Source: Chelonoidis abingdonii
Taxonomy: Eukaryota > Chordata > Testudines > Testudinidae
NCBI RefSeq assembly: GCF_003597395.2
Contig: NC_133772.1
Span: 145,816,215 to 145,880,214 of the forward strand
Length of the DNA stretch: 64,000 nucleotides
Reading direction: 5' to 3'
Part shown: positions 21,979 through 34,327 of the stretch, piece after piece
How the letters are laid out: every line of letters begins with the position of its first letter
How positions within the stretch are numbered: the first letter of the stretch is position 1
Program-made: the position numbers and the translations under genes
Notes under the pieces: generated by a model
What the model saw: only the letters and a program-made list of their open reading frames with translations
What the model was told of the DNA's origin: nothing
Databases searched by the model: none

Positions 21979-22240
21979 AAGGGTACATCCAGACTACTCA
22001 CTGGATCGGCGGGTAGCTATCGATCTAGTGGGGATCTATATATCGCGTCTCATCTAGACACAATACATTGATACCAAAACACACTCCCATCGACTCCGGA
22101 ACTCCACCAGGGCGAGTGGCGGTAGCGGAGTTGATGGGGGAGCCGCAGCCATTGATCTCACGCCATGAGGATGGGAGGTAAGTTGAAATAAGATGCGTCA
22201 ATTTCAGCTATGCTATTCCCATTCCCACTCATGGCTATGT
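21979..22240. mobile_element. Harbinger-like MITE, diverged
   Basis: GGGTACATCCAGACTACTCA at the left and the ATCGATCTAGTGGGGATC interior match the copies at 11878 and 12782. The right end is eroded around CTATGCTATTCCCATTC. Confidence 0.6.
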
Positions 22241-22259
22241 ATCGATATACTTTTTATTA

Positions 22260-24400
22260 TTGTATTATAAAATATTCAGAGGGATGTATGTTTGAATTTA
22301 CGTGCAGCCTATTCTTTAAAGAAAACCAAGAACTTGTGTATCCTCTACAATTGGACTGAAAGCAATGCATTTCACGTATTTTATTGATAGAAATAAAATC
22401 ACTTGACACTAAGTAGAGTAACTGGGTACCATTAATTACTCCTAAATATCTGAAGTTATTTGATCCACACAAAAACAGATCAATTCAGAGAGCTGAAAAA
22501 ATGGTCTGTAATATGAACTGAGGACACTGAAAACCTTTATCTTAAAATAAGTGAAAAGTTTTAAAGAAAAATTTATCGTAACCCTTTTCAGTGAAACCTT
22601 CTTTGAAATACCGGTATGTAACCTTTTCAGTTTTCTGAGCTAGGGTAGTGATTGAGGTTATAATTTTCCAACTTAGTATGTTAAAACTAGTGGTGACTGG
22701 CCAGTGCAGGTACTTGTTGTGGCAGGGATCCAGATAATGGATAAAAATGGCTTGGAAAAAGATTTGAAAGCTAGCATTCCTTAAGGGAGCTGAGGAAGGG
22801 CTGTTTGAGGTGCCGATGTCTGGTATGGGGGAGTTGACTGCACTGGACATCCACCACCAGTTTTAAGTACTAATTCGCAACATTATATGTTATAACCTAA
22901 ATGCCTGTCCCAGTCCATTGGGTCCCAGACTTGTGGTGGGGAAGGCCAAAAAACCCCAACCAACCCCTCCCCTTCCCCTCCCCCCCCGGCCTTGGCCAAG
23001 CTGGTGGTGAGGGAAAACATATTCCTTTTATATCCCTTTATATGAGGGGAGGGTGATAGGGGCCCAGCAAGGGACTGGCTGGGACAAGGTTGGGGATTAT
23101 GTGGCACTGCTTAAGGAATGAAGATGAGGTGCACTGTACAATTTATTGCTGGGTACCGTCAGATATTTTAGGTGACTAAAGTTGTGGCCTAATTAAAGCA
23201 AATTAATTGCCTCCTATCTTATGGAGTGGCCCAACAAATGCTGAGTTCCTTCTTAGGTACTGAGCTTGTAGCAATCCCCACGTCCTCCCTCTAAGCCCCA
23301 CATTTTGCCCCATCTTAAACTTAATGCCACCTTGAAGCTGGGGGATGACCCGGACAAGGGTAAATGTACTGCTTTGGCAACTTTGCCTGTGTTAGGACTT
23401 GGTTGGCCAGAAGGTGGTACTGATGCCCAACTTGACAAGTTTCTCCCTTGCCTGAGCTAAATTAACTGTTCATGCTCCGCTTAGCTGGGATCTCTGACTT
23501 GGGTTTCACTATTATCATCCCTCAGCAGTGAAGAGATCTGAGTTCAGCTGTCATCCTGCTTTTCCACCTTGAACACGGGCAAACGCCTGTTACAGATTTC
23601 AAATGCACATGCATTATCTTGGCATCTAGCTAGGTCAAGGCTATAAACACAGATAGCTTCCTAAGATGCTTCTAGATTGGGAATGGGGATGGAGCAAGCA
23701 AGTGATGTTCTCCCAAAACTGGGCCTTTCCACTTCAAAGATGCAGCACAAGTACTGAAAGATGTTAAATAAAATTTGCATCAAACATGCGCTTTCAGAAG
23801 GGATAATATTAGTTTTACCAACATGGAGTGACCTGAAATTACTGACCCATAAAATTGAACTAGCGAACCATTAAAAAAAAAAAAATCTTGAAATGGACAG
23901 AAATGCTGTGATGGGGCGGCTGACTGCACTTATCTAACATCACTGTGGATACAGACTTGCAAAACCCACCCAGCCATTCTTTCAGCAGTGTGTGTACCTA
24001 CAATTAAAAAAAAGTCTTCGGGTGAGCAACCACCAATTACATCCTTTCCCTGTGCTGAATCTTCAGACAGCAATAAACCTTGCCATTCAGAAATGAAACA
24101 TCTATTTCCTTTTACAGAGAAGCTGAAAGCGCCAATGTCAGTCCCACAACTCCAATTTGATTTTTCAGTCAAACGAACACCATTCCTGCTCTGCACCTGG
24201 CCGTGCGAGAAGGGCCTGTTACTGACAGGTGTTCCTGTCAAAGGCAGGCACCAGGAAAAACACTTACTGCAATAAAAACTTGGTGACAAACGTAATGAAG
24301 CTAGACAATGGTCTGACCTCCTTAATAGTTAGCAATTTATGAATGACAAGCCCGAGCTTAAACCACCGAAATGTAATTACATCATTTATAAGGCTCTGCC
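22260..24400. other. Intergenic, nothing recognised
   Basis: No gene supported on either strand. A pyrimidine/purine-rich block (22890-23060) may be an unnamed repeat. A short A-run is at 23873-23884. Confidence 0.5.
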
Positions 24401-25400
24401 GTGTTGCCACTGATCAGATAACCAGCCAATGGCGCAGGTTCAAAGACACGGAAAGCCTCTCCTAATTGTGAAATTGCTGTTTCCGGTGCACATTGTAACA
24501 AGCCGAATGGCTCCTCGACATAAAGGGGATGAGCGAGGGGCCTAGTTTTTTGTTTTACGCCGAACACATGAAAGAGGCTTTGGGACCTGAAGAGAGCCAG
24601 GCATCACGCCTCCCCCACAGAGTGGCGGTTACTGAGCTTTATGGGCAACTCTTTCTCTAGACACCTGGTGATCAATTACTTGAACAGCGGTTGTAAGGAC
24701 TTTGAAACAACAGTTGCTGCACTAGGAACAGGTTATGGTCCATACAGGGGAGGGCGAGGGGGATGTAAGTCCTGCCCCCAAACTCTCCTATACTTGACAC
24801 CTGCATTGTGTGTGAAGCCCCTGTTCCAGCCTCCCCCTGCACAACCACAGACACTATGGTGGCCACTGGCCAGTGCAGTTATATCAACACGCTCCAGGAA
24901 GCAAGCTGTGCTAGGCATAGAGCTGGAGCAGATTATGTCCCCCCCACCGCCCCCCGAGCAAAGGGGGAACAGCAAATCAGATTGTAAAATATTTTACAAG
25001 GAAACACCCGTTCAACCCTATATTTAGCAGTGATCAGATTATTAATTTTCCGTGTGTGCCTGTGATAAAGGCCGCCTTGCCCTCCCTGGCACGTCGAGCC
25101 GAAATGCAGCAGCACACATTGGCATGCCTGCCTCTCGGTCCTTCTCCAGCAGCCCTGATTCTGGCAGCCTGTTATGGCAGACACCCTGACTCACTGATAG
25201 TTCTGCTTCAGATCGATTCAAGAAGAGAGGCTTGCATTGCATTCGGTGTGCCCTGAATAGTACAATCAATTCAGTGTTTCTTGGGCTATTGATGTGGATA
25301 TTTAATTCAATGAAATTTTAATTTCAGAATGTTTCTCCATCATTTCTCCTGCTGCCAACCTGTTCAGATTTCAGTGCATGATGACAATGAGGCACAGCTG
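24400..25400. other. Unique intergenic block, possible conserved non-coding element
   Basis: No repeat family recognised. Sequence complexity is high and it holds homeodomain-like words (TTAATT, CAATCAATT, TGTGATAAAG) around 25030-25320. The open frames are short and unsupported. Whether it is conserved in other reptiles cannot be judged from the window. Confidence 0.3.
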
Positions 25401-25799
25401 CTTTAGAGAAGCTGTCAAGGAAAAAGTGGGGGGCTGTAGGCACTTAGAAAAAAGCAGGGGACTGAGTTTTTGTGGCAACAGGGAGATGATGCATCCTTCC
25501 CTCTCCCTTGTGGGCAGGAATGGAGATGATCTGAAATGGTGTGGGGGGGGTTGAACATTTCACTTCTCCCTCTCCTCGCCCCACACACCTGCCACTCAGC
25601 AATATCTGCTGCTATAGATCTATCATTGCTGTGCACAGTGACAGACACGCACCTCCTCTAGAGCTTTCTGCACACCCCTCAGCAACGTGTTCAAATTTTG
25701 ACATGTAAATTGTCAGATTTCAAGGTTAACATTCTGAGATCCACTGTTGCCCTTAGCCAATGTGCACACAATTTCCAATGTGTCAGCCGATAGAATTCA

Positions 25800-26017
25800 G
25801 CACCAGGGCTACTTCCACAGTGGGATTTAGGCCCCTAACCCGAAATTTAGATGCTCATAGCTGTGCTCAGCTGCTGCCCAACCCTGTAGGTGCCTAAACT
25901 CCCTAGGCACCCGAGTTTCCATCCGTAAAGTCCTCTAGGTGTCTCCATTTCTGCTGATATGCACTTACAAAACTGCTCCCGTCCTGAGAAGCTGGGCACC
26001 TCATTCACACATAAGCT
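25800..26017. repeat. Part of a dispersed repeat, interrupted by CR1 and a solo LTR
   Basis: Words such as TTAGGCCCCTAACCC, GGTGCCTAAACTCCCTAGG and TAGATGCTCA recall the TTAGGCACCT-type words at 28230-28440. The two parts may be one older repeat split by CR1 (26018-26968) and an LTR (27058-27842). Confidence 0.35.
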
Positions 26018-26968
26018 CCAGCAGGATGTTAGGATGCATCAGGCGAGGTATTTCCAGCAAGGAGAAGGAGGTGTTAGTGCCGTTATATACGGCGCTGGTG
26101 AGACCCCACCTGGAATATTGTGTGCAGTTCTGGTGTCCATGTTTAAGAAGGATGAATTTCAACTGGAACAGGTTCAGAGACGGCTACTAGGATGACCGAG
26201 AATGGAAAATCTGCCTTATGAAAAGGAGACTCAAAAAGCTTGGCTTGTTCAAGCGCGCCAAAAAGAGGCACCGGGGGGATGAGCTTGCTGCTATAATAAA
26301 AACTATCAGGGATTAACTGATATAGGGGAGAGGAAATGTGATTTTAGTAGTACCTAAATGTAAGGCACGAGGCCCGAATGGTACAAACTGGAATATAAGG
26401 AAGTTAGACTTGAAATAGACGAAGGTCTAACCATTAGGGATGAAGAGTTTGGAAGCGCCTCCGAGGGACAATATGGGGGCAAAAGACTCTGTACGCGGCT
26501 TTAAGACTAGCTTGATAGTAATGAGGAATTTATGATGGGATAGTATTAAATTTGGGCAATGATTGGATATCGCCAATAAGTCTAGCTCATGGTCTGTAAG
26601 GGATGGTGGATGCGAATGGAATGATTACTGCAAGAGAATCTTCTGGGTGCTGGCTGGGATTTGCCCACATGCTCCAGGTTTAGCTATAGTCGCATAAATT
26701 GGGTCGGGAAGGAATTTTCCTCACAGGGCGATTGGCAGGGCCACTGGAGGTTTTTCCACCTTCCTCGCAGCGGGGGCTGGTCGCTTCTGGGGATTTCTGC
26801 AGCTTGAGGTCTTCAAATCTCAATTTGACGAATTTTCAATAAGCTCAGCTTCATCGGTTCGGGGTTGTAAAATGTGTATGGCAGGGTTTTGTGGCCCTGC
26901 CTATGTGCAAAGAGAAGGTCAGACTAGATGACAATATTGGTCCGCTTCTGACTTATGAGTCTATGAGT
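26018..26968 (+). mobile_element. CR1 LINE 3' part (end of ORF2 and 3' UTR)
   Basis: Frames at 25939-26195 read [17 protein letters not shown], a well-conserved peptide at the C-terminal end of CR1 reverse transcriptase. The following sequence ends in GGTCAGACTAGATGACAATA and CTTATGAGTCTATGAG, a CR1 3' terminus. It is 5'-truncated and carries frameshifts. Confidence 0.88.
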
Positions 26969-27057
26969 GAACCTCACCCCTCTGCCTGCTCGACTGCAGG
27001 ACGCAGTCCAGATAGGTATTGCGCATGGTTGCCTAGTAGAAAAAGTGTGGTAGGGCC

Positions 27058-27842
27058 TGGGCATAAACAGATAGTTTAAGGTTAATGTTTCTTTTTTACC
27101 TGTAAAGGGTTAACAAAGGGAACCAAACACCTGACCAGGGGACAATCAGGAAACAAATTTTTCAAAATCTCAAGGAGGGAAGTTTTGGTGTGTGGTTTCT
27201 TTGTCTCGTTCTGGTTGATCTCTAGTCCTCTGAGGGGAGCACGTCTAACTCAGGCTTTGTAATTTCTGTTTCCAAGTTGTTGAGTAAAGGTAGAAAGGAG
27301 CAATAGGCTTATATTGGATTTTTTTTTTGTATTTACAGTGGTGTAGTTTGACCTGGAATGTATTTAAATATGTATTTCTTTGGATAAGGCTGGTATCTCC
27401 TTTTTTCTTTAATCCAATAAACCTGTAAGTTCACCTGAACAGAGACCACTTTTATATATCTTTTTCTTTCTTTTAATATAAAGCTTTCTTTTTAAAACTT
27501 GTTGATTTTTTTTCTAGTTGGGGCTCAAGGAGATTGAGTCTGCAGCTCACCAGGGAATTGGTGGGAGGAATTGAAACAGGGTGATCTTCCAGGGTCATCC
27601 AGGGAGGAAGTAACGAGGAGACAAGGGGCGGGGGTTATTTCCCTTTGTTGTGAGATTCAGGGCATCTGAGTCTTGGGGTCCCCCAGGGAAGGCTTTGGGG
27701 AGACCAGAGTGAGCCAGGCACTGGAATTCCTGGCTGGTGGCAGCGCTATCAGATCTAAACTGGTAATTAAGCTTGGAGGTTTCATGCTAGCTTCTCATTT
27801 TCTGAACTCTAAGGTTCAGATCTGAGTAGAAAAGCTATGACA
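27058..27842 (+). mobile_element. Solo LTR with 5-bp target duplication GGGCC
   Basis: Begins TGGGCATAAACAGATAG and ends AAAGCTATGACA. GGGCC flanks it at 27053-27057 and 27843-27847. It is the same family as 10891-11764 and shares AGGGTTAACAAAGGGAACCA and TTCCTGGCTGGTGGCAGCG. AATAAACCTG at 27416 is a candidate polyadenylation signal. Confidence 0.88.
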
Positions 27843-27847
27843 GGGCC

Positions 27848-28450
27848 ATCTTACACCTATACCGCTCCCCTAGGATGTGGGAGAACCAGGTTCAAAGTCT
27901 TTGTCTACCTGACGTAGAGCAGGGACCTGAAGAGAGGTATCACCCTCTCCTGGGGAAGTGCCCTAATCACTGTACTATAGGGTATTCTGGGGTGGGTTTC
28001 TCTCTCTCTCTGCTGTTGAAAGGGTCAGGTCCCACTCCCTGCTCCAATAAATATTTCCTACAAAGTGGAATATACAAGTTTGAAATCGGGTCTTTCATAG
28101 GAGGGGGATGCCAGCTGTATCACCTCTTCCTCCATTCTTTGGAAGAAAGGAAGGATCTGGCTTAGGTGCTCAACTCCAGGAAAAGGGTCACACCTGTGAC
28201 TCCCAAGCAGAAATACAGGCCTCCTCCGCAGCCCAGAATTAGGCACCTTTGAGCGTGGGGCACAGCTCCTGCCCCTCTCTTAGCCTATAGAAAGACCAAA
28301 GTTAGGCAGCTCCCTGCTCAGCATGCTGGCTTCTGTGAATCCCCTCCTTAGGCAGCTGGCTCTCCTCACAGCTGAGGGAGCCTGAGGGCCTCACTTGTGG
28401 CTGAGGATTCTAGTAGGTGAAAGGGGGCCTAAAATTGGCCCTTTAGTGTC
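27848..28450. repeat. Dispersed repeat, right part
   Basis: AGGATGTGGGAGAACCAGGTTCAAAGTC and GGGGAAGTGCCCTAATCACTG are words I know from turtle dispersed repeats. TTAGGCACCTTTGAGC follows. No coding capacity. Boundaries are approximate. Confidence 0.4.
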
Positions 28451-28975
28451 TCCTTTGTGGATCCAACCCTTGGTTTAGGTGACCTGCAAACGTAGGCTGA
28501 CAGTATTGCATCAGTTGGTGTTGAGGGTTGTCTTTGCAACCATGTGGTCTAGAAATGTGGGTGGAGGTGGGGCAGAGAGGAGAAGCAAGGTGGGGGAAGT
28601 TGAATTAAAGCTTATATTCTTCAGTGGGAATAGATTCTGCAACTAATTGCACAATCCCAGAATTGTGGGAAATGTGCCTACTATAAAACATTACCTGCTC
28701 CCCCTGAAATACTCAGACCCCTTACACAGCTTGCAGAGTGCTGGGTGGTAGGGTGGTGAAGTCTCGTACCGGCTAATAAAGTTTAAAGTTTAGTTTGGGA
28801 CTTTTGGGGAAACTCCCTTATATCAGCTTCCCCAAGGTTATTCTTGTCTTAACACGTCTATTAGACAGGTAATACTAACAGTGACTGAGCTGTCACTAAT
28901 ACAGGTCAATAAGGTGTCATGTTTTAAAGCCCTATCCACACCAGAATCCAGTTTAAACACTAATGACACAAGAAG
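28451..28975. other. Intergenic, nothing recognised
   Basis: No gene, RNA or named repeat supported. Confidence 0.5.
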
Positions 28976-28979
28976 CTAG

Positions 28980-29062
28980 TCAGTCTGTATCAGCAAAAAT
29001 GAGGAGTCCTTGTGGTACCTCAGAGACTAACATTTATTTGGCATAAGCTTTCATAGGCTCCC
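28980..29062 (+). mobile_element. Old single-arm relative of the foldback repeat
   Basis: GTCAGTCTGTATCAGC, GGAGTCCTTGTGGTACCTCAGAGACTAAC and GGCATAAGCTTTCATAGGCT match the head, arm and loop of the elements at 4361 and 51182, without the inverted arm and with more divergence. Confidence 0.7.
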
Positions 29063-32000
29063 ATGCTTTTCAAGCCTAGGTCAAGTTCTCCCATGGCTTT
29101 GTACAAGTTGTGCTGTACACACCTTAGAGCTTATTTGCTCACTGATTTTCCAGGAGCGATGGCTTGTTCACCAGCAGTATTGCCCTGCTGTTGACTTCTC
29201 CAGGAGCATCCCTAGACGCCTCCGACGAACACCGTGCTAGCAAGCCCAGATAGGTGCCTGGATACTGGTGCCCAGCCAAGGCAACGAGATATGGCTGCAG
29301 CTAAATTCTAGGATTCAGAACTGGAGTGTGACCCTCAGAACTGCCCACCTTTGCTTTCACAAGCTGCATGGAATCTATCAGTGCCCTAGACACACTGCAA
29401 CACAGTGCTTCCCAAGCCTACAGCCCTGCCCCACATCTGACTCCTTTCTTGGGGGCGTTAGGGGCAGAGCAGAAGCATGGGGCTTCCTTCTGTGCCCCAG
29501 GAGTGACAGCAGGCCCTCCCCCATCCTGTGCGGGACCAGCAAGGACCTCCAGTTCTCTTTCCCTCTCAGCCCATGAAACAAGGGGGGCATCACTTACCTC
29601 AGTAACCAAGCTGAGGCTGCTTAGGTGAGTGGGCCAGGCCTACACTGCTCCTGCCACACAGTTCTTTACTGGGATGGTGTCCGCAGGTCCCCCAGAGCAA
29701 TGGGTCTTCGAGTTGCCTGCGGCAGCTCACACTTGTCAGTGCTATTGCCTCAGGCGCTCTGCAGGCATCACTGCATCGGCTACTTACTTTTATTAAAATG
29801 AAAGCTGAGATTCTGATATAATCACGTGACTCCAAGGGCTGGGGCCCTTGGCACAGGCAAACACTTCCTATGTCTTACTCCAGCCCTGTTCATGAAGCAG
29901 CACTCCTATTGTAATATGCAACCAGAGAGCAGCTATTAATTTACAATTATGAATGGTCCCAAGCATCTCCCCCTTAAAATTCAAGTTATTGTTATGAAAA
30001 GCCAAGAGAATCCAGCAAAAATTAAATAAGAATCACAGTTTGAAGATGAATACAGATGATTTCAAGACGCAGTACACCCCAGCCTCCCTGACCGACACTG
30101 GCGGTCAGAAGTAATTACAATAACCCAAGGATTACATTAGCAGAGAATTGTTTCAATGAACATATGCATTCCTTCTGTCACGGTCGGGCTTGAAACAAAC
30201 AAAGGGAAACTAGAATTCCCAAATAGCTGGCTGGTGTAAAACTAAAGCAGTGCCTCGCTCTACTGAGAATCTGTCCACATCTTTTCTCTAGAAAAGATTT
30301 CAGACTCGCCTAGTTGTGTGTCATTTTGCCACTTCCCTGTCTGTGTGTCTTAAATCTGTCCTGCCCAATAAAGCCATGCAACCCCCTGAATCAGAACTAG
30401 CGAGCACAAAAGTGTAATGACAAAGTGCAATCTGGAAGTTTGTGTTAAAGAGTTATGCTATGTTACCTACACAAAGTTTTATAAAAACTTATGATTATTT
30501 TGAGGAAAACATAACTGCTGGAAAGTGAGGTTTTGGATCCATCAATTAAGTCCATTTTCCATTTAGTTTAAATATTACACATATATATATTTTCTCCTGG
30601 ATTAGGATGGTTTGATTCATTTACTTGTGTGCATTTGTGAAATGATCAACAATGTCTAACTAGCTCTGTGGATTTCAGTGATGCTACATGGATTTATAAC
30701 AGCTGGGGACCTGGCCCCACATAGTTCATTCATTTCAGTGTCCTACTTGTTGAACCATTTACCAGCAGTTTTCACAAGGATCATTTAAACTAATATAGTT
30801 GCTTTCTGCTCACTATTACCACAATATAATTGTGCTAGGATGGTGAATTGTTCTAAAATTTCTTTAAGTCTGTATTAAAAAAATGTATTTAAATACTCTT
30901 TCTTCTTTGCTGCTTATATTAAAAAAAAAAAAAAAAAAGCTGTGAGAAAATAAAATATTCAACATGACATTGCAAAGTATCAATGGGCAAGAAAGATGAG
31001 CTGTCCTTGCCAAGGATCATACTGGAAATGTGCGGGGAGAGAAGTAGGAAGGAATGCAGAGTGACTGAGGGAGGGGGAGGCATTCATTCAGACAAACTGC
31101 AGGCAGAAACCACTTCCACAATTCAGAGGCAGCAGACCAACAGACTCCTGAATCAGAAGCAAGATGGCTGGAGAAGAAAGTAACATACGTGGTCAAAGTC
31201 AGACTGTAAGCATTAGAGGTTAACTAGCATACTAGTTTCTTTTAACCACCAGTGAGAAAACAGTCTTAAAAAAACTTCCACACCACCTTACATCTGCAGC
31301 TTTTGCATAGCCAGGCAATAATATGCTTATGGGTTTCACAGCCCAGTTACACCCACACAACTATAAAACAAACTTACCATTCTTTATTCAAGAGGCTACG
31401 ATTCTTTCTCTTAGTAAACTAATAACTCTTCTGTCTGGTCTTAAGAGAGGGAGGCTCTGAGGCTTAATTAATTCATGCTTATAAAGTTCTATCTGCTTTG
31501 TGATGTCCTGTGATAAAAGTGCAATGAATGAAAGTAAAGAAAAATTACAAATATTTACTATTACCTACTGTAAAATACTTACGTGAGAGACGCTAAATAA
31601 AAGAAGAAGGGTGCTAAGGTTTGATCTATTATACAAATTAATCCCATTTGCTACTGTTAGCTCTAAAAAAAAGTCTGAAAAATATAAGAGCAGTGAGCCA
31701 AATGCAGGTCTGTGTAAACGGGTGTAATTCGACTGACTTCACTGGAGTCGCACCTTCTTACACCAGGTCTGAACTTGTCCTAGTCTGTTTGAAACCCACA
31801 CAGCCTAGTGAAATTATTAGTCAAAATGAAGCCACACTAATTACATCTAACATGTTAAAAATGGGTGACACTTGCTTTGATGCACAGTAATCAAAGTTAA
31901 GCCTTAGTGAAAAGGACACATTTGCTTAGATATTCTCAAAAGTTCTAGCAATGTCTAGAAAACCTGTTTCTACTCACTGTATGTATGGATGCCTGAGTAG

Positions 32001-32500
32001 CTAGAAGTATTCAAATCTGGACAGCTGATCTTTGTTGTAGATTAGTCTTTCAATGTAAAATCATTATCTCCTGCATAGCCACCCAGTCAATCACAGTTTA
32101 AGAAAACAAACAGGTGTATTCATTTTTAATGAGGTGCTTGTTAGTTATGTAGCCAGTTATAATGAAGGAAAAGCTAGCTACAGCGCAAAAGGATGGCTAA
32201 CACAAACCTGAACATTTATCAGTGGTGAACACCTACAGGCCCAAGATATACAAAAATACACTTGTGCTCCAATCTCTAATTTCCTAATCACAAGTTTTGT
32301 ATCATTTTCTTGTAAATATCTACACTGGCCAGTTCCTCAGCTGGTGTACATCAACATGAAAGCCACCTGAAATTGATTTCAATGGAGCTATGCTGACTCA
32401 CACCAGCTGTCCCACTATAGAAGTAAACTTTTATCCATTTCACAGAGCACGACATTCTCTTCCACAGCTAACAGACCTTCCAGAATTACACTGCACTGCA
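29063..32500. other. Intergenic, nothing recognised
   Basis: A/T-rich DNA with an uninterrupted A-run at about 30921-30938 and an (AT)n tract near 30580. Open frames are short and unsupported on both strands. Confidence 0.5.
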
Positions 32501-32985
32501 GGGGGGAGGGATAGCTCAGGCCACGTCTAGACTACGCGCTGTATCGGCGCATTGAAATTGATCGCTTGGGGATCGATATATCGCGTCTGATCTAGACTGG
32601 ATATATCTATCCCTGAGCGCGCTTATATCGATTCCGGAACTCCACCAAAACCAACGGAATTCCGGAATCGACATGGCGAGCCGCGGACATCGTTCCCGCG
32701 CGGTGAAGACGGGTGAGTAAATCAATTTTAGATATTCGATTTCAGCTACGCTATTCTCGTAGCTGAAATTGCATATCTAAAATCGATTTTCACGCGTAGT
32801 GTAGACCTGGCCTCAGTGGCTTGAGCATTGGCCTGCTAAACCCGGGGTTGCAAATTCAATCCTTGATGGGGCCATTTAGGGAACTGGGGTAAAAATCTGT
32901 CTGAGGATTGGTCCTGCTTTGAGCAGGGGGTTGGACTAGATGACCTCCTGAGGTCCCTTCCAGTTCTGAGATTCTATGATTCCCC
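32501..32985 (+). mobile_element. tRNA-derived SINE with CR1-like tail, split by a MITE
   Basis: The 5' head GGGGGGAGGGATAGCTCA (32501-32518) continues at 32816 with GTGGCTTGAGCATTGGCCTG, AAACCCGGGGTTGCAAATTC (B-box region) and GGCCATTTAGGG. It ends in a CR1-like tail (32920-32985, GTTGGACTAGATGACCTCCT, TTCTATGATTC). This is the turtle pol III SINE layout: tRNA-related head and a tail borrowed from CR1 for mobilisation. A 294-bp MITE interrupts the A box. Confidence 0.88.
32519..32812. mobile_element. Harbinger-like MITE in the SINE A box
   Basis: The ends are GGCCACGTCTAGACTACGCG and, inverted, GGCCAGGTCTACACTACGCG: 20-bp terminal repeats with two mismatches. TCA is duplicated at 32516-32518 and 32813-32815. 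Interior words ATCGATATATCGCGTCTG and GGAACTCCACCA recur in the copies at 11878 and 21979. CpG-rich, non-coding. Confidence 0.87.
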
Positions 32986-33889
32986 TCCATCCAGCAATGA
33001 TCTATCAAGACATATAGTGCAAATCCATTAGCTCAAATAAGCCTCCTCCTGCATTTCTGTGTTGTGCCTGAGAACACTGCACGAGTTCCAAAGTTGCATA
33101 AAGTCCTCAAGAGTCATTTTTAAATTATGCCACAATGTTTGCAGGGAACAGTATAAAGCACTAATTCACTAGTATTACATATATTGGATCAGTGATACTC
33201 TGATCCAAACTACAGTTGATCAAATATATTCACAGAAAAGAAAGTTTAGACACTTTTTCACACCTCTAGAGTTAACACTGGAGTTCTCCACATGCTCACA
33301 GAAGCATGCCCTGGTGTTCACTGCTCATTTTCAGTGTGTGCCATTAAGTGTGTACTCTGCTCAGATTCTCTGCCTCCAATGTTTAAAATGGGACTGAGCA
33401 CTAGTTCTTAGGAAAAACTATAGCCCTTGTATTTTAACACAGGATCCATATGCTGTCCCAGGGAAGAAAAAAGATTCCGAAAATTGGAAATGGTCAATGC
33501 ACAATTGCCAAGTGAGTCTGCTATTTTTGTATCGGCTCAGAAATATGCACAAGAATGCATCTTTTCAGGAGAATATGGTCGTTTATTTGGCTGCTGCACA
33601 TAAATCATAGCTCCATGACCCACATTCATTCTTTACAGATTACAGTCAAAAGGCTTCTTTTTAAAGATCTGGTAATGAACCGGGCAAATGATACACACAC
33701 ACTTACTGTATATATTATACAATATACACAAAAACTCACAACAAAGCATTTGATATTTTCTGTCAATGACAAACTTGTTTCAGGATTCAACTATGGCAGG
33801 TGTTTAAGGGCCAGATCTGAGTTTTTTCTGATTACTTCAATGGGAGCAGGATTGGGCCATTCCAGCTCAAAGCAGCAATACTCAGCAGT

Positions 33890-34327
33890 TAAGAACATAA
33901 GAACGGCCCTATTGGGTCAGACCAAGCGTCCATCTAGCCCAGTATCCTGTCTTCTGACAGTGGCCAATGCCAGGTGCCCCGGAGGGAATGAACAGAACAG
34001 GCAATTATCAAGTGATCCATCCCGTCGTCCATTCCCAGCTTCTGGCAAACAGAGGCTAAGGACACCATCCCTGCCCATCCTGGCTAATAGCCATCGAGGG
34101 ACCTATTCATGAATTTATCTAGGTCTTTTTTGAACCTGGTTGTGGTCTTGACCTTCACAACATCCTCTGGCAAGGAATTCTACAGGTTGACTGTGCGTCG
34201 TGTGAAGAAATACTTCCTTTTATTTGTTTTAAACCTGCTGCCTATTAATTTCATTTGGTGATCCCCTAGTTCTTGTATTAGGAGATATAGTAAACAACAC
34301 TTCATCTTTCTCTATACCAGTCATGAT
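33890..34327 (-). mobile_element. CR1 LINE 3' fragment, older subfamily
   Basis: AAGAACATAAGAACGGCC, GGGTCAGACCAAGCGTCCAT, CAGTGGCCAATGCCAGGTGC and GAATTCTACAGGTTGACTGT are the reverse complement of a CR1 3' region. The same words occur at 51525-51690. It gives the long meaningless open frame 33555-34112. Confidence 0.85.

Noticed and set aside
23930..24289. 119-codon minus-strand frame
   Set aside because: No recognised domain, no splice-site context, and no support beyond being open.
33555..34112. 185-codon plus-strand frame
   Set aside because: Half of it is an antisense CR1 3' fragment and the rest has no motif.
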